A stretch of DNA of 64,000 nt from Allolobophora icterica. Lineage: Eukaryota; Annelida; Clitellata; Crassiclitellata; Lumbricidae. The stretch covers positions 1,940,673 to 2,004,672 of the forward strand of contig OY744606.1 in assembly GCA_963556255.1 (NCBI GenBank). Direction: 5' to 3'. Position numbers and translations under genes: made by a program. This document shows positions 12,019 through 22,803 of the stretch, piece by piece. A model generated the notes under the pieces. It saw only the letters and a list, made by a program, of their open reading frames with translations. It had not been told where the DNA came from and searched no databases. The stretch's first letter is position 1, and every line of letters starts with the position of its first letter.

Positions 12019-12369
12019 TTAGCATCTCTTGATACGAATGCGGATGCGAGTTATTGTTCTTTGCCGGCGGCTGCTGGTTCTTCTTCTTCGGGGGCGGCAG
12101 GTTCTTCTTCTTCTTCGGGGGCGGCAGGTTCTTCTTCTTCGGGGGCGGCAGGTTCTTCTTCTTCGGGGGCGGCAGGTTCTTCGTCGGCGGCGGCGGGGGC
12201 ACCTTCTTGGCCGGCCGCAACAGCAGCAGCTTGTGTGCCGTGTGTTGCATCGGGACTTGGAGCCCGACCGTCCGCGGCTGCCCGATCGACAACGACTCCG
12301 CGACCTGGCTTCGTCCTTCGCCTCCTCCTGATCGGCTTCGCTGCCGAGCGATGGACTTCTGGGACTCAT
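12019..12369 (-). CDS. Protamine-like Arg/Ser-rich protein, copy B
   Basis: The 116-residue product shares the acidic leader (MSPRSPSLGSEADQEEAKDE) and the RSRS block with the other copies. It also carries an expanded middle of repeated RRRRTCRP-type units, roughly residues 65-100, encoded by a 24-27 bp minisatellite (12075-12190). Its C-terminal part differs from copies C and D. The acceptor is at 12379-12380, 9 nt before the ATG. A long alternative minus-strand frame (11870-12391) reads the same repeat as KKKNLPPP, but it is not open in copies A and D. The predicted intron upstream is split by the gypsy element at 12879-19371, which lies in the same orientation. Expression is therefore uncertain and the copy may be dying. 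Confidence 0.45.
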   Translation of the reverse strand: MSPRSPSLGSEADQEEAKDEARSRSRCRSGSRGRSGSKSRCNTRHTSCCCCGRPRRCPRRRRRRTCRPRRRRTCRPRRRRTCRPRRRRRTCRPRRRRTSSRRQRTITRIRIRIKRC

Positions 12370-12878
12370 GGCGACGACCTGAAGAAACCACAGGAACTCA
12401 TACGTTGCAATAAGTTCTAATGAAGACTTGCATCAACATCATCATCAGTTCCTGACGCCAGCCATTTGGTGGCGGTTGGTACGTATATATTATCTCCATT
12501 GTTCTCGGTCATTTTGTCAGGTCATTGCTCCTCTTAGTGTTAGTCCAGGTGAATTTATGTCCTCGTTTATATTGTGTTCGCCTATACAGCGCAGTTTAGA
12601 CCCACCTTTGTTTCTTTTTCCTTCTAATCTTTAAAGACTAATTTATGACTATTATCCAATAATGATTTCGCCATATTCTGATCTATTGCGATTGTTAATA
12701 AATGAGTGAAAAATAAAAGAACGATGACTTCGAAAGCGCCATCCTCTCAAGAGACCACTATCTTAATTAGATGAACTCTGTATTGTCATTCTAAATGGAA
12801 GCTTCTATAGTGCCTATCATAATGCACACGCTGTCAAAATCAAAAAGAAAGAGCCAGCTCCTCCTAAGTTATACTAGG

Positions 12879-13310
12879 TGTCGCGGTCGACTCCTTCGAT
12901 CGCAACGACGAACCAACGAAGGAACTATTAAAAGATCTTTATTTAAAAATAAAGTCGATTAAGTGTAGAGTAAGTCAACTCGTCTATCAAATATCACAAT
13001 CGTAGACAGCACACAGGTTGGCTGGTCTCGATTGAACGTTATACGATCAATGTTTCAACGTTTACAAATCTTCGTCAAAAAGCCCTTAATGTACATCAGG
13101 TCTATCTTATATAGAGTTCTCCCGGATTCCAGAACGTTCTGTGACGTCACTGTACTTTTCCCTGGAAAGTCCTACTGAACACGTATATCCTTGTTGCATG
13201 CACCGAATTAATGTTGACAGCTTGCTGCAGAATTTTCCGTGCGTTGTAAACAAGCTTGTTGACACGTCGGTTTTCTTCCCTTGATGCATGCACCCGCGTA
13301 GACCACGACA
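12879..13310 (-). repeat. 3' LTR of the gypsy element
   Basis: 432 bp. On the minus strand it carries a TATATAAG box (13106-13113) and an AATAAA signal (12938-12943). It matches the other LTR except at 13182. Short frames inside it are shadows. Confidence 0.95.
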
Positions 13311-13326
13311 TTCCCTCCGCCCTCAG
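13311..13326 (-). promoter_or_regulatory. Polypurine tract
   Basis: On the minus strand GAGGGCGGAGGGAA abuts the 3' LTR, the expected position and composition of the plus-strand DNA primer. Confidence 0.8.
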
Positions 13327-13504
13327 ATGATGACACGTCTTCAGCACCATCCCGAACGGGTCATCACGATCAAGCCGGGCCTCCAGACTCCATCTCGACA
13401 CAGCATATACAAACAAAACAAAACACATCAGTTAGTCAATTTATCCACACAATTTGCGGGCTCGATCCTTGTGTGTCGGGCCATTCCCCCCTTCACCATC
13501 CGAG

Positions 13505-16500
13505 TCACAACCGAGAGAGGAAATCAGCCACCGTGTTTTGACGTCCAGGACGATATCGAAAGTCCACGTTAAACTCTTGCAATGCTAACGCCCAACGAGT
13601 CAGTTTCGCACTCTTAGGGCTTGCATCTGTGAGATAAGACAAAGGATTATGATCTGAATAAATGATTATCTTTGATAAGAATATCCATGACTTGAATCGT
13701 TTAAGTGCCCAAATTACTGCGAAAGCCTCTCTCTCAATTGTAGACCAATGCATCTGTGTATCTGTAAGTTTAAGGCTAGCAAAAGCAATTGGTTTTTCTT
13801 GACCTTCTTCGGTCCACTGAAACAAGCAACACCCGACCGCGGTGGCACTTGCGTCAACACTTAAACCAAATTCCTTAGTGAAATCAATGGTATGCAACTG
13901 TGTAGCTTTACTGAGATCATCCTTTAACTTATCTAGTGCTTCTTGATGCTTTTGCTCCCAAGGCACCTTCGTAGGTATGTTATCTCGTGTCAAATCAGTT
14001 ATTATCCGTGCTTTTTCAGCTAAAGCAGGTATAAAATTTCGAAAGTAACTGAAAAAACCCATAACCTTTCTAACTTCTTTCTTTGTTGTTGGAGGATGGA
14101 TATCATTGATCGTAGCGATCTTACCTGGATCAGGTTCAATACAACCTGACCCTACTATATGGCCAACAAACTTTATTTTGTTTTGTGCAAAATTACATTT
14201 TCTTAAATTCAAAGTGAGTCCTGCTTCCTCAATAGTTTGCAAGAATTTCTCTAGATGTTCTAAATGGTCATTCCAATTCATTGAAACCACTGCCATATCA
14301 TCGACGAATGGTTCGGTAAAACTTCGCACTGGATGTAAAACTTGGGTCATAGCACGAATAAAGGTATTGCTAGCGGACTTGAGTCCAAACGGCATTCTTG
14401 TGAACTCAAAAAGTCCTGCATCACATACGAATGCCGTAAGCCATCGATGTTCTTTCCGAACTGGAATTTGCCAATACCCCGATTTCGCGTCGAAAACACT
14501 AATAAACTTTGCCCGTCCCACCTTTTGTAAGACGTCAGCAATGTCTGGGGTCGGGTAACAATCACCTAGAGAATATTTGTTAACATGGCGATAATCAATT
14601 GCCAATCGAACGCCATTTTGACCTTTGGGTCCCTTTAAAACGCAAACTACCGGACTGGCCATTTCACTTTTCGATGGTCGAATGATGTCTAATGCCAACA
14701 TTTCTTCTATCTGGCGTTGTACTTCAGGTTTAAGTAGCTCAGGTACTTTATATGCCCTTAAACGCTTAGGAGTGAAATCATGAGTTATCTTAATTTCATG
14801 TTCTAATACTGGACAATACCCAGGCTTATCCACAAATACTGCCGAGTGCCGATCCAAAACTTCAAAAAGTTGCTTCTGTTCCTCTTGCGAAAGATGCGCT
14901 ATAATCAGAGGATCAATTCGCTTACTCGGGCTTATTTGTTCACGTTCTTCCTGATCTACAACCTCTACTATACCAAATTCTTCATCTTGATCAACAATTA
15001 CTGAACAGCTATTGATCATCGCTTGTTCGAGTCGTTCATGGTATCGCTTGATCTTATTTGCGTGTAAATGTCTTTGTTTTCCCTCTATTTCTACTATATA
15101 AGAATATGGGGATTTAACCTTGACTACGGTAGCAGGTCCTTGCCATCGACTATAAAATTTAGAACTACCAAAATCTGGTGCTAATACTGCTACTTTATCT
15201 CCAACTTCGTATTTTCTGTCAGTACTACGCAAGTTATAATAATCTGCATACCGCTTGGTTTCTATATCACTATAGTAATCTGCATAAACTTTCGCGAATT
15301 CGAGGTTTTCCTTCAGTGATTGGAGATACTCTTCGGGTGATTTACCTAAGTTAAGAGGTACTTTTCGTTCGCCAGCCCACGATTCCTTCAACACACTAAG
15401 TGGACCCCGAGGAAGAGTTCCATAAACCATAGTGAATGGCGAAATATGAGTCGTGCCTGAAGGTTTTTCTCTAAGGCTCCACAGAACAAACGGTAACAAT
15501 TGGTGCCATCCACGAGGATCAGATTGAGCAAGCTTAAAGATCATGGTTTTCAAGCTTTGGTTGCATCTTTCAACCAATCCAGCTGCCTCAGGATGTCCAG
15601 GGGTATTAAATCTGGGACTACAACCCATTCGCCGCAAGAATTCTTTCGTCAAACGACTGGTAAAGTTGGTACCACAATCAGAACTGATGATCCTTGGAAT
15701 AGAAAAAGTTGTAAAAACTTGCAACAGAGCTTCACAAACTCCCTTTGCATTCAGCGATCTAAGAGGATACGCCATCGGCCAACGAGAAAATTTGTCCACC
15801 AGAACCAGAGCATAATTGTACTGGGGTTTCGATTGGTTGGATTCTCCAGTCACTACCATAGGGCCAATACAATCCATATTTAGATGGTTAAAACAGAGTT
15901 CATCCGCCCTCGGAATAGGAGTGATCGGGACTCGATCTGCCACTTTAACTGGAGTTCTTAGTTGACAAATTTGACAAGACGCACAATATTCGCGAATCCT
16001 CTCATCCATTCTTGGAAACCAAAAGTTTAATTTGATCCTGGCTCTCGTTGCCTTAAAAGCCATGTGCCCAGCACATGGGGCATCGTGTGCTACTCGCAAG
16101 ACAACCTCGATTCTATCTTCCGGTAAACATAATTGATTAACCTTATGTCCCATAATTTCCCCTTTGTGGTACAGGAGGTTATTATCTATAAAGAAATTAT
16201 TTTTATTCTGTCTCGCTTGTTGCCAGCAAGATATAAGATTGTGACAATTCTGTTGCTCACGCAATAAAGTATCATTATTCGCTACTCCCTCATCAGACTT
16301 GAACTCTGTTGACTCAACATCAAGAAAATTATCTGAATCATCAACTAGTTGCTCCTGAGAATATTCATTCACTTCTGACGGCAAGGATTCGTTGCTGTTA
16401 CTTTTCTCGATATTAACTTCTAAGTTATCTTCTTCTGCCCCTTTATTTATTTGAACACATCGATCTACGCCAGCTACCATCACTACATATTGCGAACTAT

Positions 16501-18421
16501 CCCTTAATAGGTCCACAACATGGGGTGTCAGAATAACCCGTTCATTTAGTTCAGGGACTGCAGCGAACATGACGCACAAAGATGGCGCAATGTTTGTCGT
16601 TCCTTCCATTGAATTAGCTAATTTCATTTGTAGGTATACTACATCTGCCTTACATCCTTCTCCATGAAAACCAATTATATTAATCCGTTTAATCACGGGT
16701 AAGTTTAGTGACTCAATTAATTTCTTATCAATACAACAAATTTCTGCTCCTGAATCAGATAATGCTGGCTGAGAAGGGAGATCTTCAATCTGTACATTGA
16801 TATACGACCTCTCGTGTAATCCATCAATACTATTCTCGTATACCCTTACAGCAGTTTCCAACCCTATTGGTTTAGAATTATCCAATAAATTCCCTTGCTT
16901 TACTTGTTCAGGTATCTCATGCAACACGTTGACCTTCTCAACACATGAGTCGATCACTTCTTCAGTTGGGTTCCCAAATATACAAGTACTCACCTTTTTA
17001 GAATTTGGTTTGGTCTGGCACTCCCTTGCCATATGACCCTTCTGATGACATAGGAAACAGAGACCCTTTACCTTGGCCTCCTCCTGAGACACCCTCGCAC
17101 CTATCTTGGCTTCACCCCTTATTTCCGGTTTGGGAGACTTGGGTTGAGCTGTCTGGTTATTGACTTGAACATGTGGTTGACCTTTCGTCCAATTGTTATA
17201 CTTCGGTGTCGGATGACTACGGCATACTAAGTCATTCCCACCATCATGCGACGCTACATAAATGTCAGCCGCATTAGCTATGTCTTCACAGCTCAACCAC
17301 TCCTCTTTTTCTTGGGCCAAGATATAATCTAAACAAGCCTTCGACAAGGACTCCTTAAGCCGATCCGCAACCAATAAACTTACAAGTTTATCAAACTCAT
17401 CAGTTATTTTTCTACTTTTCAAATAATACATAAGAGCCACACGCAATTTGGATGAATAGATCGTAAATGATTCGTCCGATGCTTTGTGCAACGACCAAAA
17501 TCGGGCTCTAAGATTTGAAGGGCTTATCTTAAACTCCCTTAGCAAAAACTCCTTCAGGAATTTGTAGTCATGGAGCTGTGCCTCAGTAAGGCGCATGGTT
17601 AATGCCTTAGCTCTTTCACTTAAAATGGCTAGCAATAATTTTGCTCTAACATCTTCATCCACCTCATACACATTAAACAAACCATCCAAGTGATCAAAGA
17701 AACCTGGAATTTCTATAGGGTCGGAAGGAAATTTCCAAAGAATATTCTTGAGGGCATCACTATAACGCTTAGTACGACTTGCTAAAGAATCTCTAACATT
17801 TCGTTCTTCCTGCTTTTCCTTCCTCTCCCTTTCTTCTTTCTCTTTCCGTTCCTTCTTTTCTCTTTCTTCTTTCTCTTTCCGTTCCTTCTTTTCTTCCTCT
17901 CTCCTCTTTTCCTCCCTTTCTTCCTTCTCCTTCCGTTCCTCCCTTTCTCTTTCTTCCTTCTCCTTCCGTTCCTCCCTTTCTCTTTCTTCCTTCTCCTTCC
18001 GTTCCTCCCTTTCTCTTTCTTCCTTCTCCTTCCGTTCCTCCCTTTCTCTTCCTTCCTTCTCCTTCCGTTCCTCCCTTTCTCTTTCTTCCTTCTCCCTTTG
18101 TTCTTTCTTTTCTTCCTCTCTCCTCTTTTCCTCCCTTTCTTCCTTCTCCTTCCGTTCCTCCCTTTGTTCTTCATATTTACGGATTTCGAACTCCAGACGG
18201 CGCTTCTGCAGCTCGTAATCCACTCCTGTTGGAGATATTGGACTACCCTTAAATTCCTCTTCCTCTTTTCCAATCTCCATGGCCCATTCTTCCATTAATT
18301 GATTTCGATCCCATGACATAACATCATCTTCGTCCCTTCCTGCCTTCATAAGATACACCCTAATGCGCTCAGACGACATTTTGCGAATATTCGCTTGCAT
18401 CTCTGTTGTCAACGCTTCCAT
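13505..18421 (-). CDS. gag-pol: Gag-Pol polyprotein, Ty3/gypsy (Gmr1-like order)
   Basis: One 1638-residue frame. Residues ~78-208 are an extreme Glu/Lys/Arg coiled-coil with repeated EREERKEKEE units. A retrotransposon gag capsid region follows (~214-390) and then a CCHC zinc knuckle (CFLCHQKGHMAREC, ~452-465). The aspartic protease has a DSGA motif near 555. The integrase comes next: an HHCC finger (~774-818), the catalytic triad in MDCIGP (~848), SSDCGTNF (~914) and GLVERCN (~950), and a GPY/F module (~1090-1130). Reverse transcriptase follows (~1227-1450, FVDD near 1372), and RNase H is last (SVDASATAVG ~1520, IEREAFA ~1562, YSDHNPL ~1590). Integrase before reverse transcriptase is reversed from normal gypsy elements. 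All catalytic motifs are present, so the element looks competent. Confidence 0.96.
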   Translation of the reverse strand: MEALTTEMQANIRKMSSERIRVYLMKAGRDEDDVMSWDRNQLMEEWAMEIGKEEEEFKGSPISPTGVDYELQKRRLEFEIRKYEEQREERKEKEEREEKRREEEKKEQREKEEREREERKEKEGREREERKEKEEREREERKEKEEREREERKEKEEREREERKEKEEREEKRREEEKKERKEKEEREKKERKEKEERERKEKQEERNVRDSLASRTKRYSDALKNILWKFPSDPIEIPGFFDHLDGLFNVYEVDEDVRAKLLLAILSERAKALTMRLTEAQLHDYKFLKEFLLREFKISPSNLRARFWSLHKASDESFTIYSSKLRVALMYYLKSRKITDEFDKLVSLLVADRLKESLSKACLDYILAQEKEEWLSCEDIANAADIYVASHDGGNDLVCRSHPTPKYNNWTKGQPHVQVNNQTAQPKSPKPEIRGEAKIGARVSQEEAKVKGLCFLCHQKGHMARECQTKPNSKKVSTCIFGNPTEEVIDSCVEKVNVLHEIPEQVKQGNLLDNSKPIGLETAVRVYENSIDGLHERSYINVQIEDLPSQPALSDSGAEICCIDKKLIESLNLPVIKRINIIGFHGEGCKADVVYLQMKLANSMEGTTNIAPSLCVMFAAVPELNERVILTPHVVDLLRDSSQYVVMVAGVDRCVQINKGAEEDNLEVNIEKSNSNESLPSEVNEYSQEQLVDDSDNFLDVESTEFKSDEGVANNDTLLREQQNCHNLISCWQQARQNKNNFFIDNNLLYHKGEIMGHKVNQLCLPEDRIEVVLRVAHDAPCAGHMAFKATRARIKLNFWFPRMDERIREYCASCQICQLRTPVKVADRVPITPIPRADELCFNHLNMDCIGPMVVTGESNQSKPQYNYALVLVDKFSRWPMAYPLRSLNAKGVCEALLQVFTTFSIPRIISSDCGTNFTSRLTKEFLRRMGCSPRFNTPGHPEAAGLVERCNQSLKTMIFKLAQSDPRGWHQLLPFVLWSLREKPSGTTHISPFTMVYGTLPRGPLSVLKESWAGERKVPLNLGKSPEEYLQSLKENLEFAKVYADYYSDIETKRYADYYNLRSTDRKYEVGDKVAVLAPDFGSSKFYSRWQGPATVVKVKSPYSYIVEIEGKQRHLHANKIKRYHERLEQAMINSCSVIVDQDEEFGIVEVVDQEEREQISPSKRIDPLIIAHLSQEEQKQLFEVLDRHSAVFVDKPGYCPVLEHEIKITHDFTPKRLRAYKVPELLKPEVQRQIEEMLALDIIRPSKSEMASPVVCVLKGPKGQNGVRLAIDYRHVNKYSLGDCYPTPDIADVLQKVGRAKFISVFDAKSGYWQIPVRKEHRWLTAFVCDAGLFEFTRMPFGLKSASNTFIRAMTQVLHPVRSFTEPFVDDMAVVSMNWNDHLEHLEKFLQTIEEAGLTLNLRKCNFAQNKIKFVGHIVGSGCIEPDPGKIATINDIHPPTTKKEVRKVMGFFSYFRNFIPALAEKARIITDLTRDNIPTKVPWEQKHQEALDKLKDDLSKATQLHTIDFTKEFGLSVDASATAVGCCLFQWTEEGQEKPIAFASLKLTDTQMHWSTIEREAFAVIWALKRFKSWIFLSKIIIYSDHNPLSYLTDASPKSAKLTRWALALQEFNVDFRYRPGRQNTVADFLSRL

Positions 18422-18914
18422 TTTTACAAACAGTCAGTCAACAACAACAAAAAACAGACACCACGCGGCAAACCCGCCACACAAAAGGAAAATTCCACAA
18501 CCCAAAGTGCAACTATGCAGTATCCAAAGAAGTATACTCGCCAAGTACGCAAAAACTATACAAGCTCACGCAAGTCTGGCCTCGATCACAACAATGGATC
18601 AAATTTCAAAGAAATAATCAGCAGATATTGAAAGAGAAATAATGGCTGCCTCCCACTCGGCTGCAACTCCACTCTCTTTTCTCCTTCTCAGCCACGACAA
18701 CACCTAGGATCTTACCCGTATGTTGACTGCTGTCTTCTGCTGTCTCAGCCGAACGACGCACTTCGTCCGTCCGACTGTCGTATGCCGATTCACCCGTCTC
18801 CCACGGTAGAAAGGCGTCTCGATCCGCTCGCTGTCTGGAACAGACCGTCTCTTGATCCTCCGGGTTGACTCCTTCCTCCGCCGGCTCGCGTCTTCTTCAC
18901 CGGATCCAACACCG

Positions 18915-18935
18915 ATGATTCCACCGCTGCCACCA
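18915..18935 (-). promoter_or_regulatory. Primer binding site candidate
   Basis: Four bases inside the 5' LTR, the minus strand reads TGGTGGCAGCGGTGG. This starts with TGG, as expected for the complement of a tRNA 3' CCA end. I cannot name the tRNA. Confidence 0.6.
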
Positions 18936-18939
18936 ATAA

Positions 18940-19371
18940 TGTCGCGGTCGACTCCTTCGATCGCAACGACGAACCAACGAAGGAACTATTAAAAGATCTT
19001 TATTTAAAAATAAAGTCGATTAAGTGTAGAGTAAGTCAACTCGTCTATCAAATATCACAATCGTAGACAGCACACAGGTTGGCTGGTCTCGATTGAACGT
19101 TATACGATCAATGTTTCAACGTTTACAAATCTTCGTCAAAAAGCCCTTAATGTACATCAGGTCTATCTTATATAGAGTTCTCCCGGATTCCAGAACGTTC
19201 TGTGACGTCACTGTACTTTTCCCTGGAAAGTCCTACTGAACATGTATATCCTTGTTGCATGCACCGAATTAATGTTGACAGCTTGCTGCAGAATTTTCCG
19301 TGCGTTGTAAACAAGCTTGTTGACACGTCGGTTTTCTTCCCTTGATGCATGCACCCGCGTAGACCACGACA
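18940..19371 (-). repeat. 5' LTR of the gypsy element
   Basis: 432 bp, matching 12879-13310 except T for C at 19243. It has the same TATATAAG on the minus strand (19167-19174), about 750 bp upstream of the polyprotein ATG. The leader between LTR and ATG (18422-18939) holds no supported gene. Confidence 0.95.
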
Positions 19372-19429
19372 CTAGGTCTACTTCAACCATCATTTAAAGT
19401 TGCGGCGAAGACAATGCAAGAAGGACAAA

Positions 19430-19885
19430 ACCCACATATAGGGTAAGTTTATAGATATGTATCCACTATCCATGTGTTCATCTATAAATAATTATGAGTA
19501 TTTAAATAGCGCAATTTCAGAACTTCACGTTAACATGGGTATCTAGCAGTCTTGTAATAGGTGTACTCCCTTACCGTTCTCTGTCTTTCAGGATCTTTTG
19601 GGGAGAGACTCTCCGTCCTTCGTTTGTTTCTCCTTCCTCTGCTTCACGTTAACATGGGTATCCAGCAGTCTTGTAAGGGACCTAGTAGGTACTCCCTTAC
19701 CGTTCTCTGTCGTCCAGGATCCTTCGGGGAGAGGCTCTCTGTCCGTCCGTTGCTCGTGTCTCCTTCCTCTGCTGTCCGTCCGTCGTTTCTCCTCCCTCTG
19801 CTTCGCGGTGTTAGACCCGCAGCAGAGCCGACTACGACTTCGTGACGTTTCACCCTTTGTGACGTATTCAGAGGATTATTAATTT
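19430..19885 (-). promoter_or_regulatory. 5' exon and promoter-side block of copy B, displaced by the retrotransposon
   Basis: This is the homologue of 9280-9735. It has two minus-strand donors GAACG|GTAAGG (first intron bases 19574 and 19700) and two TGACGT motifs (19843-19848, 19860-19865). It continues the unit interrupted at 12878, so the unit is now split by about 6.5 kb. Confidence 0.45.
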
Positions 19886-20129
19886 TCACGTGGGATTCTT
19901 AGCTGCTTCGCTTACATATACTTATGGACCAAAATTTAATCCGCTAGGCATTATGGGTAATTTCGCTACCTCCACAAATACTACTACTGTTGCAGATGCT
20001 ATTACTACGATTACTTCCACTACTAGGCCCCTACCACTAGTACTATTACTACTAGAAGTGGTACTCGTTCTTCTCCCTATCATTGTACTGAAGAGTCTTC
20101 AGTAAGGTTTGCTGCTACAGCTGCATTTT

Positions 20130-20215
20130 AGTCGAAATTCATTATTATTATTATTATTATTTTCATTATTATTAGTAGTATCACTATTAGTATTAGTATT
20201 ATTATTACATGAAGA
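20130..20215. repeat. ATT-rich imperfect microsatellite
   Basis: ATT triplets with AGTATT variants. Confidence 0.7.
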
Positions 20216-20259
20216 TTTTAAATCAGTATGATTTAACACACAATAAATGCGCTAACAGT

Positions 20260-20830
20260 TACTGCGTCTATATCAGATCTGATGGTCTGAATAGGTCTTT
20301 GATTTCTTCCTGAAGGTTGCAAAAAGAAAATCCTGGAGCTTTGAGCTCGATGGCTAGCGCATTCCAGACAATTGGGTCAGACGCTGCGAATATTTGTGTG
20401 AATGTTAACAGTGTCTTTCATGATCACAGTAAGTCGTTGGCCTCTCCAATGCAATCGACACCAACCAGGAATTGAAGATGCTGGCAGGCAGACAATGACT
20501 AAGTATTGTGGTGCCATTCCTCCTTATAGGCACTTATAGGCCAGTGTCGCTTCCTTGAAGGCAACATTAGTCAATGTATTGCACACTTTAGCGCACGCCA
20601 CATAACAGGTTGTTGCAGCAAGTCCACTCGATTACTGATGGCATCGTGGACGAGCCTGCAGACCCTTCCTAGAGTCGAGTGACAGCGATGATCGCACCTT
20701 CTCAGCTGACGCAGCTCCAAGTTGAATTTTTTACAGAGACCGGCAATATATTGTTTCACTGTTATGGCACTGTGCTACTGGAAGATGACCGTAATGGAGA
20801 GAAGCGTTGAACGTAAGCACGAGGTATGGC
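20260..20830 (-). mobile_element. L2/CR1-like LINE reverse-transcriptase 3' fragment
   Basis: On the minus strand, a frame near 20571-20759 contains LRQLRRCDHRCHSTLGRVCR, then LVHDAISNRVDLLQQ. This matches the reverse-transcriptase C-terminal motif (cys-y-F-x-L-R-Q-L-R ... LVHAFVTSRLDYCN) of CR1/L2-type LINEs. Downstream, another frame near 20340-20380 resembles the typical WNALA...LR ending. Frames are broken, so the copy is dead. Confidence 0.6.
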
Positions 20831-20949
20831 AATAGGACGATGAAGAAAAGGTTGCGATCGGGTCAACAGAGCATGATCTAGCTGATGACTTTGAGATGAC
20901 CCAACGCACTTCATCAACAGTGCAAACGCGGATGTTCTCCATTGTATTC

Positions 20950-21025
20950 TATTGCATTATATATCCGAACATCTATAAAGCGCCTCTCGCAGTATTGGCT
21001 AATCAGAGGCGCTCCCAGTGAATAG
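20950..21025. repeat. SINE family 2 tail fragment
   Basis: TATAAAGCGCCTCTCGCAG...CAGAGGCGCTCCC matches the 3' module of SINE family 2 at 5520-5580. Confidence 0.6.
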
Positions 21026-22577
21026 AAAGTGATTTTCAGACAGTGGAACGAGGCACTTTGGACACCAGCTATTAAAGAGGCACGTGTCAATGGAGGGAGT
21101 TGATTCCAAAGAGCAGGACCAATGCAAGGACCATAACGGTGGCGTTAAAGTTGCCGACCTCAGGTTCTGGACAGTCTGGCGTTCTCGCTCTTTACGGTGC
21201 CACTTGAACAGCGCAGAACTTGATAAGTCCTTCAAAGAGATCGTTCCCCGCTGTGTCTCGCAACCGCTGGTGGTCATCTTTTGCTTCAGCAGCTTTTCCA
21301 TGGACCGCCACAGCCTTGGAGGATTGCCAGGCTCAATATCAATCCGCTTACCCCAACAATGTCTCTCCTTCAACTTGTATTGAGTACATTTTTGCGGACT
21401 GCCCTTTTCCAATGAACCCTATCGTCAGTCATTTTGTCTTCCGATTTCGTCTCTCCAGCATCCGAAAGTTCGGACGAATTCTCCACATTCGGCAGCGAAA
21501 CACGGAGACGATGGTCGACAAAGAACCTAGGGTCTCGATCCGGAAGCCGAGTCCTTCAAATCGATGACAGTGGTGCCCTTCTGGTGGAAATTCGACTTGG
21601 TAAGTAAAACAATTTCACATTTCCTGTACCGAAATGTAGAAAGACGCAAAGATGTCATGGGAGGAGGACGTGTCTCGCTCAATATCCACGGCTCGTTACC
21701 TAAGATAACTTTCCGTACACCGTACTGGGACGGGCGGTCACGGTTGGGTGATTTCAGCTGAACACTGGTGCAGGTCCAAATAAGAAGATGGAAATCTTCA
21801 AGTTACATATAATTGACTTCTATCGGAAAAACACTTTCCTGACTCGAATGATTAGAAAACACTTTACTCCTGCAGTCGTCGACGTTCAATTCAGATAGAT
21901 TTCATCCGTCAAACAAATCCGTCCTTGCGCTAATCACAGATATATCGAGAACTTGTTAAATATGCTAAAACACCTAATATGTCCATAGCACTGTGCACTT
22001 TAAGCATCTTTGCAAAGTGTTGTACAGTAACAAAGTAGAAGAAACGCGTTCCAGCACTTAAGTAAAAGTTTCGGTACTTTTGCTTACAATGAAGTATCAA
22101 ATATTGGACTACTTTTATTATTTTTATATGTAACGAAGCAAGGTTCCCCATTACGCAGTACTTTTAATGAGTTACGTATATGGAATACGCTTTCTTTGCG
22201 TGACATTTTCTTGACAGCGCAAGCCAGTCCTCCACTAACTCTAGTCAATTGCATGCATCAGGTGAGCTACACTATTCTCCTATCAGGCCACAAGCTTTTA
22301 CCGTGCAGAGCAAATACCTCCTTCATCGCCAACCTTTAGGGCACGTATATCGCGACTTCGAAACTGGATCAGTCAACTCCTCCAAGATTCCGACCTGCAA
22401 GAACACTGGATGATTTCGCCGACTGCTCAAGAAAACTGTGACACTCACAATGGACAGATTCACACCTGTTATCGACGGTCACAAAGTGGCCCATGCTCTG
22501 GAATTATAGGCAGATAGAGAACGTCATCGACTACAGCGCAGATGGAAAAGTTAAGGTTTTGTAAAAGTTGACGATGA
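21026..22577. other. No gene recognised; possible hAT remnant near 22000-22180
   Basis: Overlapping frames at 21084-21567 lack any recognisable family. Around 22060-22180 the sequence has TACTTAAG-type and AAGTACTTTT motifs that recall hAT MITEs. I could not find matched termini. Confidence 0.35.

Positions 22578-22803
<226 letters not shown>

Larger units (their letters stand above)
12874..19376 (-). mobile_element. Intact Gmr1-like Ty3/gypsy LTR retrotransposon with target duplication
   Basis: Two 432-bp LTRs (12879-13310 and 18940-19371) bracket a single uninterrupted polyprotein frame. They start TG and end CA on the plus strand. A perfect 5-bp duplication CTAGG flanks the element (12874-12878 and 19372-19376). 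The LTRs differ at one position only (C at 13182, T at 19243), so the insertion is very recent. A primer-binding-site candidate and a polypurine tract are both present. The pol order is protease, integrase, reverse transcriptase, RNase H, which is diagnostic of the Gmr1 group of Ty3/gypsy elements. The element sits inside the predicted intron of protamine-like copy B. Confidence 0.95.

Noticed and set aside
11870..12391. 173-residue minus-strand frame with KKKNLPPP repeats as a Pro-rich protein
   Set aside because: It is an alternative frame of protamine-like copy B and is not open in copies A and D.
13147..13428. Small frames in the LTRs as accessory genes
   Set aside because: They fall over the LTR's regulatory region and show no protein family. 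The LTR copies match only because the LTRs are near-identical.
21084..21567. Overlapping 99-137 residue frames as a gene
   Set aside because: Three overlapping frames on both strands, none with a recognisable motif.
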